Below are positions 8,329 to 16,542 of a stretch of DNA of 64,000 nucleotides, one piece after another (the stretch's first letter is position 1; every line of letters begins with the position of its first letter). The position numbers and the translations under genes were made by a program. Origin of the DNA: Caulobacteraceae bacterium (GTDB lineage: Bacteria; Pseudomonadota; Alphaproteobacteria; Caulobacterales; Aquidulcibacteraceae); contig JADJCG010000032.1 of NCBI GenBank assembly GCA_016703335.1, forward strand, positions 62,001-126,000, read 5' to 3'. Below the pieces are notes generated by a model. The model saw only the letters and a list, made by a program, of their open reading frames with translations. It had not been told where the DNA came from and did not search any database.

Positions 8329-10194
8329 ATGGCCCGTTTGCCGCCTGCGCCGGACTTGGAATGGAGCGAAGATAGCTCCTCGCTGCGCGCGGCCGCGTTC
8401 GACGACGTTTACTTTTCCAGAGATGGAGGCCTCGCAGAAGCCGAAGCGGTGTTCCTTGCGGGAACCGGATTGCCGGAACTCTGGCAAAACAGGGATCATT
8501 TCGCCCTGTGCGAGCTTGGTTTCGGCACAGGTTTGAACATTTTGGCGCTCTGGAGCGCCTGGAAAAAGACACGATTACCTCATGCGCAATTGCATATCTC
8601 GACCATCGAGTCATTCCCTCTAGCAAGGGCTGATGCCGAGCGAGTTTTACGCAACTTTTCAGAGGTTTACGAGATTTCGGATAAGCTTCTGGCGCGCTGG
8701 CCGGTACGTGCATACTCACCGCAGCGCCTCTGGTTTCCCGAAGACGGGCTATCGCTGACGTTATTCACGGGTGGGGCTGAAACCGTTCTCTCCGGTCTTG
8801 CCGGAAGCTTCGACGCTTGGTTCCTCGATGGTTTTGCGCCTGCCCGGAACCCTGGAATGTGGTCGCCGGCGCTTTTTCGCGAGATCGCGCGGCTGAGTGC
8901 GCCCGGCGCGCGGGCCGCGACTTTCACGGTAGCAGGAGACGTTAGGCGCGGGCTCGAAGCGGCGGGGTTCGCTGTCGAGAAGAAACCGGGCTTCGGAAAG
9001 AAGCGCGAGCGGCTTGAGGCGCGGTTTGTGACGGCCAGCGCTGCGCCGCCGGCGCCCCCGATCTATCCCTACGCCGCCTGCAATCCAAAGCGCGTGGCCG
9101 TGTTGGGCGCCGGCATCGCTGGGGCAAGCGTAGCGCAGGCTTTGGTCCGGCGTGGGGTGGAGGTTGTCGTGCTTGAGGCGGCGCGTGAGCTTGGCGCCGG
9201 CGCGAGCGGAAATCCGGCGGGTCTGGTGATGCCGCGGCTCGATCGCGGCGGAGCGCTGAGCGAGGTTCATCTCGCGGCATATCTCAACGCGATCGCGACT
9301 TATGAAGCGCTGGGCGTCATCGACGCGTGCGGCGTCGAACAACGCACGCAAAACGACAGCGCCGAAGCGCTCGAAGATTTGCTCAACGACCCGCCTCTGC
9401 CTGCCGATTGGTTTTCGCGATTGCCGAACGGCGCGGCGCTTCACGCGCGCGCGGGGGTTGTGAAGCCGCAGGCTGCCATCAAGCGCATGCTTGAAGGCGC
9501 AACGGTGATTTTTGAATCGCCTGTGCAGCGCCTCGATCGCGATGGCGACGGTTGGATCTTGGTCGCGCCGGATGGACGTGCGCTATTGCGAGCGGACGCC
9601 GTGGTGCTCGCGTGCGGCGCGGCGTTGGCGCAGTTCGAGCCAGCTTCGTTTCTACCGATCGCGATTTCGCACGGTCAAATCGAATGGGGAAAGGGCCCGG
9701 CGCCGGCGCATGCGCTGACGCGGGGCAGCTACGTCGCGCCGTTTGACGGTGGCGTGTTGTTCGGTGCGACGTTCGACAAAGAGGCACCATCCTCAAGGTC
9801 GGACGCGCGCGCGCGCAATCTCGCTGCCTTACGCGAACTCGCGCCGGAAATCGCCGCAAGCATTGAAGAATCAACGTTGCGCTCACGCGCTTCGGAACGC
9901 GCCACTACACCGGATCGCGCGCCGATTGCGGGGTTGCTGCCCGATGCGGAAGCATGGTTAGCGCAGTACGCAGATCTCGCGCATGGACGCATAGTTCAAA
10001 CTGAAACGCCGCCGCCCGCGCATAACGGCGTTTACGTTATCGGCGGTTTAGGGGCGCGGGGCTTAACGCTTGCGCCCTTGCTTGGCGAAGTTCTCGCCGG
10101 CGAAATGTGCAATGAACCTGGGCTGTTAAGTCAGCTCGCGCGTGACGCGATTCATCCGGCCCGTTTTCTGCATAGGGCGCTCAAACGGCGTTAA
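8329..10194 (+). CDS. mnmC: bifunctional tRNA mnm5s2U biosynthesis protein MnmC
   Basis: A 621-residue fusion. The N-terminal MnmD methyltransferase (residues about 1-240) has the SAM motif ELGFGTGLN near residue 60 and DGFAPARNPGMW near 167. The C-terminal MnmC1 FAD oxidoreductase starts near residue 255 with the dinucleotide motif VLGAGIAGASVA and ends with GLGARGLTLAPLLGE. The oxidase converts cmnm5s2U34 to nm5s2U34 and the methylase adds the methyl group in wobble uridine of several tRNAs. Length and domain order are normal. It follows a terminator and is transcribed towards the glycosyltransferase gene 22 bases downstream. Confidence 0.94.
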   Translation: MARLPPAPDLEWSEDSSSLRAAAFDDVYFSRDGGLAEAEAVFLAGTGLPELWQNRDHFALCELGFGTGLNILALWSAWKKTRLPHAQLHISTIESFPLARADAERVLRNFSEVYEISDKLLARWPVRAYSPQRLWFPEDGLSLTLFTGGAETVLSGLAGSFDAWFLDGFAPARNPGMWSPALFREIARLSAPGARAATFTVAGDVRRGLEAAGFAVEKKPGFGKKRERLEARFVTASAAPPAPPIYPYAACNPKRVAVLGAGIAGASVAQALVRRGVEVVVLEAARELGAGASGNPAGLVMPRLDRGGALSEVHLAAYLNAIATYEALGVIDACGVEQRTQNDSAEALEDLLNDPPLPADWFSRLPNGAALHARAGVVKPQAAIKRMLEGATVIFESPVQRLDRDGDGWILVAPDGRALLRADAVVLACGAALAQFEPASFLPIAISHGQIEWGKGPAPAHALTRGSYVAPFDGGVLFGATFDKEAPSSRSDARARNLAALRELAPEIAASIEESTLRSRASERATTPDRAPIAGLLPDAEAWLAQYADLAHGRIVQTETPPPAHNGVYVIGGLGARGLTLAPLLGEVLAGEMCNEPGLLSQLARDAIHPARFLHRALKRR

Positions 10195-10216
10195 AGCCGC
10201 ATTTGGGTTAATCGCT

Positions 10217-10984
10217 ATGGCGTTCGATGCAGGCGCTCGCACTGCGAGCACGGTTAATTTCCTGGACCTTCCGTTCAGTGGTTTGGATCTTGATGGCGCG
10301 CTCGACGCGATCAGCGTGCGCGCCAGCCTCGATCTGCCATTTGCGTATGTCGCGACGCCAAACGTCGATCACGTTGTCTGTCTCGCGAACGAGCCGGCGC
10401 GCCGCACGCGGTACGATCATGCGTGGCTGTTGCTGAACGATAGCCGCGTCCTCAAAGGCTTGGCGCGCAAGGCCAAGATCAGCCTGCCGCTCGCCCCAGG
10501 ATCGGACATCGCCGAGCACCTTTTCGATACGGTCATCGACAAGTACGAGCCGGTCACCATCATTGGCGGCGATCGCGAGAGCATCGAAGAGCTGAAGCGC
10601 GTTTACGATCTGCGCGACGTCCGTTGGCACGAGCCGCCGATGAATCTGAAACAAAAGCCAGGCGCCATCGTCCGCGCAGCGGCGTTCGCAGCAGCTCAGC
10701 CGTCGCGGTTTACCTTCATCTGCGTTGGCGCGCCGCAACAGGAAATGATCGCCTATGCGATCGCCCTGCGCGGCGATGCGCGCGGTGTCGGCCTTTGCGT
10801 CGGCGCGGCGTTGGATTTCCTTTCGGGTAGCGCCAAGCGCGCGCCGAAATGGATGCAGGGCCTTGGCCTCGAGTGGCTGCATCGTCTGGCGAGCGAGCCG
10901 GGCCGCATGTGGAAGCGCTACTTGGTGACCGGTCCCAAGGTGTTTTCGCTGTTCGCCGAATGGCGCGCTTCGATCGCCGCTTGA
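10217..10984 (+). CDS. WecG/TagA/CpsF family glycosyltransferase
   Basis: This 255-residue glycosyltransferase (GT26) has TPNVDHVVCL near the N-terminus, LNDSRVLKGLAR (the catalytic DG/DS-containing substrate loop), then IIGGDRE, VGAPQQE and CVGAALDFLSG and KRAPKWMQGLGLEWLHRL. The last two are hallmark motifs of TagA/WecG enzymes. They transfer N-acetylmannosamine-type sugars to lipid-linked intermediates in surface polysaccharide or teichoic acid synthesis. The ATG at 10217 gives normal family length; an upstream in-frame ATG at 10142 would overlap mnmC. The 3' end overlaps the convergent transporter by 67 bases. Confidence 0.9.
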   Translation: MAFDAGARTASTVNFLDLPFSGLDLDGALDAISVRASLDLPFAYVATPNVDHVVCLANEPARRTRYDHAWLLLNDSRVLKGLARKAKISLPLAPGSDIAEHLFDTVIDKYEPVTIIGGDRESIEELKRVYDLRDVRWHEPPMNLKQKPGAIVRAAAFAAAQPSRFTFICVGAPQQEMIAYAIALRGDARGVGLCVGAALDFLSGSAKRAPKWMQGLGLEWLHRLASEPGRMWKRYLVTGPKVFSLFAEWRASIAA

Positions 10985-12312
10985 AGCTCGGCTTGGCGTT
11001 TCTCGTCGATCGGGTAGTTGCGCAGCGTCAGAGCTGCCAACACGCACAGAATAATCGGCACGAATATAAACAGCGCTGAGAGCGTCATCAGCGCCTCTGG
11101 CGTATTGTCCGCGCCATTCGCTGCCTGAAAGCCTGCAAAGCCGAGAATCGCGTAGGTGATCGGGCCAAGCGCTGCGCCTGCCTTCGATGTCGTCAGTAGT
11201 AAACCAAAGAAGAGGCCGGAGCGCCGCGCGCCGGTGTTCAATTCGTCTTCATCGACAACGTCCGCCATCATCGTGCGCGTCAGCAAGACGCCGCCGCCAT
11301 TACTCAGCCCAGCGACAAACATGAAGGGCGCGGCCAGCCAGATCTCACCCGCCGGCAAGACGAACAGGATTGCGGTGGTCACGGCGGTGTAGATGAACGC
11401 GCCAGCGAGCGCGCGATGCTTGCCCCAGCGCCGCGCCGCAAACCACCAGATTGGAACGCCCGCGAGCGCCGCGGCAAAATAGATCGCGAGCAGCGCTTGG
11501 GCGGTGTTGGTGAAGCCCAACACGAACTGGAAATACCAAAGGAAAAGGCCACCCGAAACGCCTTGCGAAATGCCGAGCAAGAAGTCCGGCAACAGCACGC
11601 GCTGTGCGGAACGGCTGGCAATCAGAGTTTTGATCGTTTGCAGTAACGTCAGATGTTGCTGCGGCGGCCGCTTTTCCTCCGGCACAAACACCACGGCGAT
11701 TGCAGTTGTGACCGGCAACAAAAACACCATGGTCCAACCCATGGCCATGACTGCCGCGCCATTGGCGCCGTCGCGATCATCGCCAAATGCGAAAGCCGCG
11801 ATGCCGGCAATGACGAGCATCAATACCTGGCCGATGGCGCTAGCGAACTGAACGGCGCCGAGCACGTGCGTGCGCCCGTGATAGGTGGGCATCAGTTCGC
11901 CCGCCCATCCCAAATGCGCGATCATCATCGCGGCGTAGGCGGTGTAGAGCAGAAAAACCGTGAGTGCGGCGACGGCGATCGGCACGCCCGGCCAGAGGCC
12001 GATGAACAAAACCAAGATCAGCATCATCAAAGGCGGACATGCGGCCGTCAGCCAAAAGCGCCGGCGGCCCCACGGATGCATCGTGCGATCCTGAATGTTG
12101 CCGAGTGTCGGATCGATGATGATGTCGAGAACGCGGACGCCGAGAAAAATGGCCGACACCCAGAAAAGCGGAATGCCGAGATGCGAGGCAAAGTAGGGCG
12201 GAATGAAAATGATCGTCGGCAACGAAAGCGCGAGCAACGGCGCTGCGGGCGCCGCGAAGGCAGCGATCTCCCAAGCGGAAACCTTACGTTCGCGCGTCGA
12301 CGTTTGCGTCAC
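10918..12312 (-). CDS. GPH-family (MelB-like) sugar/cation symporter, MFS
   Basis: The protein has 464 residues and twelve TM segments. Diagnostic GPH features are VRVLDIIIDPTLGNIQDRT after helix 2 and DPxxG-type spacing, then WGRRRFWLTAACPP, and DEDELNTGARRSGLFFG in the C-terminal half. The family couples uptake of glycosides, pentosides or hexuronides to protons or sodium. The GTG start at 12310-12312 follows GGGAGGAAC, a strong ribosome site. Its last 67 bases run antisense into the glycosyltransferase 3' end. The substrate is not predictable from sequence alone. Confidence 0.88.
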   Translation of the reverse strand: MTQTSTRERKVSAWEIAAFAAPAAPLLALSLPTIIFIPPYFASHLGIPLFWVSAIFLGVRVLDIIIDPTLGNIQDRTMHPWGRRRFWLTAACPPLMMLILVLFIGLWPGVPIAVAALTVFLLYTAYAAMMIAHLGWAGELMPTYHGRTHVLGAVQFASAIGQVLMLVIAGIAAFAFGDDRDGANGAAVMAMGWTMVFLLPVTTAIAVVFVPEEKRPPQQHLTLLQTIKTLIASRSAQRVLLPDFLLGISQGVSGGLFLWYFQFVLGFTNTAQALLAIYFAAALAGVPIWWFAARRWGKHRALAGAFIYTAVTTAILFVLPAGEIWLAAPFMFVAGLSNGGGVLLTRTMMADVVDEDELNTGARRSGLFFGLLLTTSKAGAALGPITYAILGFAGFQAANGADNTPEALMTLSALFIFVPIILCVLAALTLRNYPIDEKRQAELQAAIEARHSANSENTLGPVTK

Positions 12313-12386
12313 TGTTCCTCCCGCTCATACTCCGTGCGGAGCTGAGCTTTCGTTACAGCGCACTCTCTAGAAGTGTCGGCGTGGGA

Positions 12387-13175
12387 TCAACCGTTGCGGA
12401 CGGTTTGCGTGAGCGCGCCAATCAGTGCGCCGTTTGCCGCTACGACAGAACCGGTCTGCATGAAGTCGCCGCCGTCGATCTCGTTCACGGTTCCACCAGC
12501 TTCGCGGACGATCACGGCGCCGGCCGAGATGTCCCAAACGCCGAGGTCGCGTTCCCAATAGCCGTCAAAGCGGCCGGCCGCGGTGTAAGCGAGATCGAGT
12601 GACGCCGCGCCGAAGCGCCGAACGCCAGCGGTCTTCGCGACGACGCGTTCAATCTCCTCAAGCGCGCGCTCGTGATTGCCTTTGCCGTGGAACGGCGTGC
12701 CGCAGGCGAAGAGTGCATCGCGCATGTCGTTGCGTCCTGCGACCCGCAGGCGCCGGTCGTTGAGATAGGAGCCCTGGCCCTTCTCTGCCCAAAAGAGTTC
12801 GTCGCGGATCGGATTGTAGACAACGCCGGCCACCAGCACGCCTTCGCGCTCCAGCGCGATCGAAATGGCAAAGTGCGGAATGCCGTGCAGGAAGTTGGTG
12901 GTGCCGTCGAGCGGATCGACGATCCAGCGATTGGTCTTGTCGGTGCCTTCAACGACGCCGCGCTCTTCCATGATGAAGCAATAGCCGGGGCGCGCCTTCG
13001 AGAGTTCTTCGAACAACGTCTTCTCAGCTTTGATGTCAGCCGACGTGACGAAATCGCTTGGGCCTTTGCGCGAGACCTGCAGGTTCTCGACTTCACCGAA
13101 ATCACGCGACATCGGCCGTGCTGCTTTACGCGCGGCAGCGATCATCACGTTCATCAGGGCGGAAGCTTGAGGCAT
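12387..13175 (-). CDS. inositol-1-monophosphatase family protein (SuhB-like)
   Basis: The protein has 262 residues. The Li+-sensitive phosphatase motifs are EERG (residues about 70-73), WIVDPLDGTTNFLHG (metal ligands, about 84-98) and the C-terminal GVWDISAGAVIVREAGG. These bind two or three Mg2+ ions and hydrolyse inositol phosphates or related sugar phosphates. In Enterobacteria the homologue SuhB also takes part in rRNA antitermination. Length is normal. It is expressed on the minus strand, upstream of the GPH transporter. Confidence 0.92.
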   Translation of the reverse strand: MPQASALMNVMIAAARKAARPMSRDFGEVENLQVSRKGPSDFVTSADIKAEKTLFEELSKARPGYCFIMEERGVVEGTDKTNRWIVDPLDGTTNFLHGIPHFAISIALEREGVLVAGVVYNPIRDELFWAEKGQGSYLNDRRLRVAGRNDMRDALFACGTPFHGKGNHERALEEIERVVAKTAGVRRFGAASLDLAYTAAGRFDGYWERDLGVWDISAGAVIVREAGGTVNEIDGGDFMQTGSVVAANGALIGALTQTVRNG

Positions 13176-13248
13176 GGCGGGGTGCTAGCAGGGCGCGGCC
13201 AGGGACGGCAAGGCTGCGCTGCCGCCATACTCGTATTCGGGGAACAGG

Positions 13249-14433
13249 TTAGCGATTTAGCATGGCGCGGGCGGCCCAAACGCCCGTCGCGAACGATGCT
13301 TGCAGGAGGTAACCGCCGGTCGGCGCTTCCCAGTCGAGCATTTCGCCCGCGACGTAGGTGTTAGGGATAGCGCGGAGCTGGAGGTGCTCGTCGACAGCGC
13401 TCCACGCGACGCCGCCAGCTGTTGAGATGGCGCGCTCGATACCGTGTGGCGCTTTCAGCGTGATCGGGATCGCTTTGATGAGTTCGGTGAGCTGCTCGGG
13501 ATCGCGTGGCGGGGGGCCGTTCTCATAAACCAGCGCGATAGCGGCCGGCGAGAGACCCAAAGTCTTCCGGAGCGAGGAGGAAAGCGTGTCGCCGCGTTTT
13601 GCCTTCCTGAGCTTTTCTACGACGTGCTGAAGCCGCAGGTCTGGCCGCAGGTCAATGCGGATGCCGGTGGGCGCTGTCGCGCGGAGATCTGCCGTGAGCG
13701 CGTAAATGGCGCCGCCTTCGATGCCGTACGCGGTGATCATCGCTTCGCCGAGTGACGTGCGCGATCGGTGGCGGATGGCGATGTTCTTCAACGCGTGACC
13801 AGCAAAGCGCGTGCGGAGGTGTTCGCTCCAATCGACTGTGTAGCCGACATTCGCAGGCTGGAATGGCGCCACCTCGACGCCGCGCGCCTCAAACGCAGCG
13901 CGCCAGGAGCCATCGGCGCCTAAGCGCGGCCAGCTGGCGCCGCCGAGGGCGAACAACGTCGCCTTCGGCTGCAGCGTTTTGCGTTCGCCGCTTTCATCGA
14001 AGCAGAGCGCGCCTTCATGGTCCCATCCGAGCCACGTCGCGCGCGTTCTTATTTCGACGCCCTGCGCTGAAAGGCGCGCCAGCCAAGCGCGCAACAGCGG
14101 CGAAGCTTTCATCGCTTTGGGAAATACGCGCCCGCTCGAACCGATGAACGTTTCCGCGCCAAGGCCGTTAGCCCAGGCGATAAGATCAGTTGGCGTGAAG
14201 CCTTCGAGGATTGGCTGCAGCTGCGGAGCTGCTTCGTGGAAGCGTGTGAGGAAGCGTTCAAAGTCTTCCGAATGCGTAAGGTTCAACCCGCCGCGCCCAG
14301 CCATCAGGAACTTGCGCGCCACGCTCGGCATGCGCTCGTACACAACGACGCGCTTACCCGCGGCGCTCAATATCTCCGCCGCGATCAGACCTGCAGGGCC
14401 GGCGCCGACAATGGCGATCGGCGCATCACTCAT
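13249..14433 (-). CDS. TIGR03862/BaiN-type FAD-dependent flavoprotein
   Basis: The 394-residue protein begins MSDAPIAIVGAGPAGLIAAEIL, a Rossmann GxGxxG site for FAD. Other landmarks are KFLMAGRGGLNLTHS, GSSGRVFPKAMKASPLLRAW, LFALGGASWPRLGADGSW and the C-terminal EMLDWEAPTGGYLLQ, all typical of the HI0933/BaiN family and its TIGR03862 branch. Reaction unknown; relatives reduce unsaturated substrates or carry electrons. The upstream open frame is not gene-like; the ATG at 14431-14433 overlaps the VOC gene stop by eight bases, so the pair is translationally coupled. Confidence 0.9.
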   Translation of the reverse strand: MSDAPIAIVGAGPAGLIAAEILSAAGKRVVVYERMPSVARKFLMAGRGGLNLTHSEDFERFLTRFHEAAPQLQPILEGFTPTDLIAWANGLGAETFIGSSGRVFPKAMKASPLLRAWLARLSAQGVEIRTRATWLGWDHEGALCFDESGERKTLQPKATLFALGGASWPRLGADGSWRAAFEARGVEVAPFQPANVGYTVDWSEHLRTRFAGHALKNIAIRHRSRTSLGEAMITAYGIEGGAIYALTADLRATAPTGIRIDLRPDLRLQHVVEKLRKAKRGDTLSSSLRKTLGLSPAAIALVYENGPPPRDPEQLTELIKAIPITLKAPHGIERAISTAGGVAWSAVDEHLQLRAIPNTYVAGEMLDWEAPTGGYLLQASFATGVWAARAMLNR

Positions 14434-14824
14434 GCAGGTGGCTACAAGCTTCGATCTTGTTGCCGTCCGGGTCGCGAACGAAGGCGCCGTAATAGTCGGG
14501 ATGATACTCGGTCCGAAGTCCTGGGCGCCCGTCCTCGATGCCGCCTTGCTCCATGGCGGCGAGATAGAATGCGTCGACGGACTCGCGCGTAGCGGCGCGG
14601 AAGGCGATATGCACACCGTTGCCCATGCTGGCGGGCTGGCCGTTGATCGGCAGCTGAATCCAGAAGCTCGGCTTGTTCGGCTCGCCATAGCCGACGCCGA
14701 CGAGCTGACCGTTGAGTTCAACCGGATAGACGGGATTTAGTCCGAGCGGCGCGAGCGCAGCGTCATAGAATGCCTTCGAGCGCTTCATGTTGGTGACGCC
14801 GACAGACACGTGATCGATGCTCAT
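14426..14824 (-). CDS. VOC family protein (glyoxalase-like)
   Basis: This 132-residue protein opens IDHVSVGVTNMKRSKAFYDAAL, the first beta-alpha-beta of a VOC module. It continues with HIAFRAATRESVDAFYLAA and ends GAFVRDPDGNKIEACSH, which contains the conserved metal-ligand Glu. It resembles the uncharacterised glyoxalase/dioxygenase proteins that are often near oxidoreductases. It is followed by the flavoprotein with an eight-base overlap and preceded by the dienelactone hydrolase 13 bases upstream, so the three form a likely operon for small-molecule turnover. Confidence 0.88.
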   Translation of the reverse strand: MSIDHVSVGVTNMKRSKAFYDAALAPLGLNPVYPVELNGQLVGVGYGEPNKPSFWIQLPINGQPASMGNGVHIAFRAATRESVDAFYLAAMEQGGIEDGRPGLRTEYHPDYYGAFVRDPDGNKIEACSHLHE

Positions 14825-14837
14825 CTCGGCTTCTCCC

Positions 14838-15494
14838 TCAGCGCCAGCGCGCGAACCAGTTGAGCGTGCGATCGAACGCAAGCTCACGCGCGGCGGCGTC
14901 ATAATCATGGCTACCGGCACGGCAGAAACCGTGGCCAGCATCATACAAATAGAGAGGCGAGTCCGGCGCTGCCAGACGCACGCTCTCAACATTCTCCGGC
15001 GGGATCGAAGCATCGCGCGCGCCATAGTGCAGCATGGTCGGCGCATTGGGTTTGTGGTCGAGCAAATTGGCGATGAGCCGGCCATAGAAGCACGACGCGG
15101 CTTTGACGCCGGTGCACTGCGCCGCCGCCATCCAGGCCGCGGCGCCGCCATTGCAAAAGCCGGTGACGTAGGCAGGCTGCGGCAGCGTATCGATCGCGGC
15201 CTGCATGTCGGAAACGACTTGCGGCCACGGCGATTTCATCACCGCTGCGATGCCTTTCTGAATGCCTTCCTGATCCTGACTCGCGTGGAAGTCTTTCTCG
15301 ACGCGATCGAAGAGGCCGGGCGCGATGGCGTGATATCCCGCATCTGCGAACGCCCCGCAGATCTCTTCGATGTGCTCCGTGAGTCCGAAGATTTCCTGGA
15401 TCACGACAACGCCGCCGATAGGCGTGGATTTTGGCGCGACGGAAATTGCGGTGAGTTCGAAACCGTCGATTTTGCTGGTCAGTGTCGTCTTCAT
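14838..15494 (-). CDS. dienelactone hydrolase family protein
   Basis: The 218-residue alpha/beta hydrolase starts at MKTTLTSKIDG (ATG 15492-15494). The triad is visible: Cys in VTGFCNGGAA, Asp in YGARDASIP and His in YDAGHGFCR. VVVIQEIFGLTEHIEE is the typical N-terminal motif. The cysteine nucleophile is the hallmark of true dienelactone hydrolases, which open dienelactone to maleylacetate in chlorocatechol degradation. However, no other ring-cleavage genes are nearby, so it is probably a broader esterase. Confidence 0.9.
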   Translation of the reverse strand: MKTTLTSKIDGFELTAISVAPKSTPIGGVVVIQEIFGLTEHIEEICGAFADAGYHAIAPGLFDRVEKDFHASQDQEGIQKGIAAVMKSPWPQVVSDMQAAIDTLPQPAYVTGFCNGGAAAWMAAAQCTGVKAASCFYGRLIANLLDHKPNAPTMLHYGARDASIPPENVESVRLAAPDSPLYLYDAGHGFCRAGSHDYDAAARELAFDRTLNWFARWR

Positions 15495-15567
15495 GAGCCT
15501 CTCCGTGGCACGGGCTCTCGGGAATGTCACTGGCGTGCCGCGGGGTGACGGATCATGGTCTGGCGCA

Positions 15568-16542
15568 ATGGGGATGTTCAGCCATGTTCAAGCGATCGCG
15601 GCGTTTGCTGCGGGCTTGATCTTTACCACCGGCGCCGCCGCACAGTGCTTAGATGCGCCGGACTTGGCGGCCTACCAGACTGCGACGCCGGCAGATTTTG
15701 CCGCCGGTTCGACGCGCACGGATCGGCTCGGCCGCGTGGTGGCGCCTGTCACCATAAATGGTCAAGGGCCGTTTCGTTTCATCGTGGATACCGGCGCCAA
15801 TCGCTCAGCGCTGTCCGACGATCTAGCGACGCACTTAGGCCTAGTTCCAAACGGAACGGACAACGTGCACTCGGTTCACGGTGTCTCCGTCGCGCCAATC
15901 GTGCGCGTCAACGAAATCCAATACGGGGACGTCTCGCTCAATGCTGAAGCGGTGCCAATGCTGAGCGGCGGCGTGCTGGCAGGTGAGCAGGGCCTGCTTG
16001 GTGTTGACGGCATGAGCGGCCGGCGTCTGCGCATGGATTTTGAGCGCAATTGCATCGAGATCGTACGCTCGGATCAGGCGCGGCGGCTGCGCGGATGGTC
16101 CGCCATTCGCGGCGACATGCGGTTCGGACATCTCGTCGTCGTGCGCGGCAGCGTGAACGGCGTTCGCGTGCACTTGTTGTTGGATACGGGCTCGGATTCA
16201 ACTCTGGCGAACGTCGCGCTGCGCGAGGCGCTGAACGCACGCCTCCGGCGGCGCAATCACACTGAGCAGACGATCGCGTACACGGCGGGCCAGTCGGTTG
16301 TGCTCGAAAACGCGATCCTCGTCCCACGTATGATGATGGGCGAGTTGGAGGTACGTAACATCACCGCCTACGTTGGCGACTTCCACATCTTCCAGCTTTG
16401 GGATCTCACACGCGAGCCGACGCTTCTGCTGGGCATGGACGTGCTCTCACAAGCGCGCGGACTCGCCATCGATTACGGACGTGGGACGGTATACGTGCGC
16501 ATCCGCGATCGTTTGCGGCTCGAAACCCGCCTAGAGAACTAG
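15568..16542 (+). CDS. secreted protein with two retropepsin-like aspartyl protease domains
   Basis: A signal peptide (AIAAFAAGLIFTTGAAAQ) leads to two copies of the retroviral-type aspartyl protease fold. The first active-site motif is FIVDTGANRSALS (residues about 71-83) and the second is LLLDTGSDSTLAN (about 205-217). Each is followed by a flap-like region and a hydrophobic-hydrophobic-Gly (LLGVDGM and LLGMDVLS). Two half-domains in one chain could form a pseudo-dimeric active site like pepsin. Start ATG 15568 or 15574. Stop overlaps the convergent MFS stop by four bases. Substrate unknown. Confidence 0.87.
   Translation: MGMFSHVQAIAAFAAGLIFTTGAAAQCLDAPDLAAYQTATPADFAAGSTRTDRLGRVVAPVTINGQGPFRFIVDTGANRSALSDDLATHLGLVPNGTDNVHSVHGVSVAPIVRVNEIQYGDVSLNAEAVPMLSGGVLAGEQGLLGVDGMSGRRLRMDFERNCIEIVRSDQARRLRGWSAIRGDMRFGHLVVVRGSVNGVRVHLLLDTGSDSTLANVALREALNARLRRRNHTEQTIAYTAGQSVVLENAILVPRMMMGELEVRNITAYVGDFHIFQLWDLTREPTLLLGMDVLSQARGLAIDYGRGTVYVRIRDRLRLETRLEN

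Noticed and set aside
14434..14721. N-terminal extension of the TIGR03862 flavoprotein
   Set aside because: It overlaps the VOC gene in another frame; the Rossmann motif begins right after the ATG at 14433.
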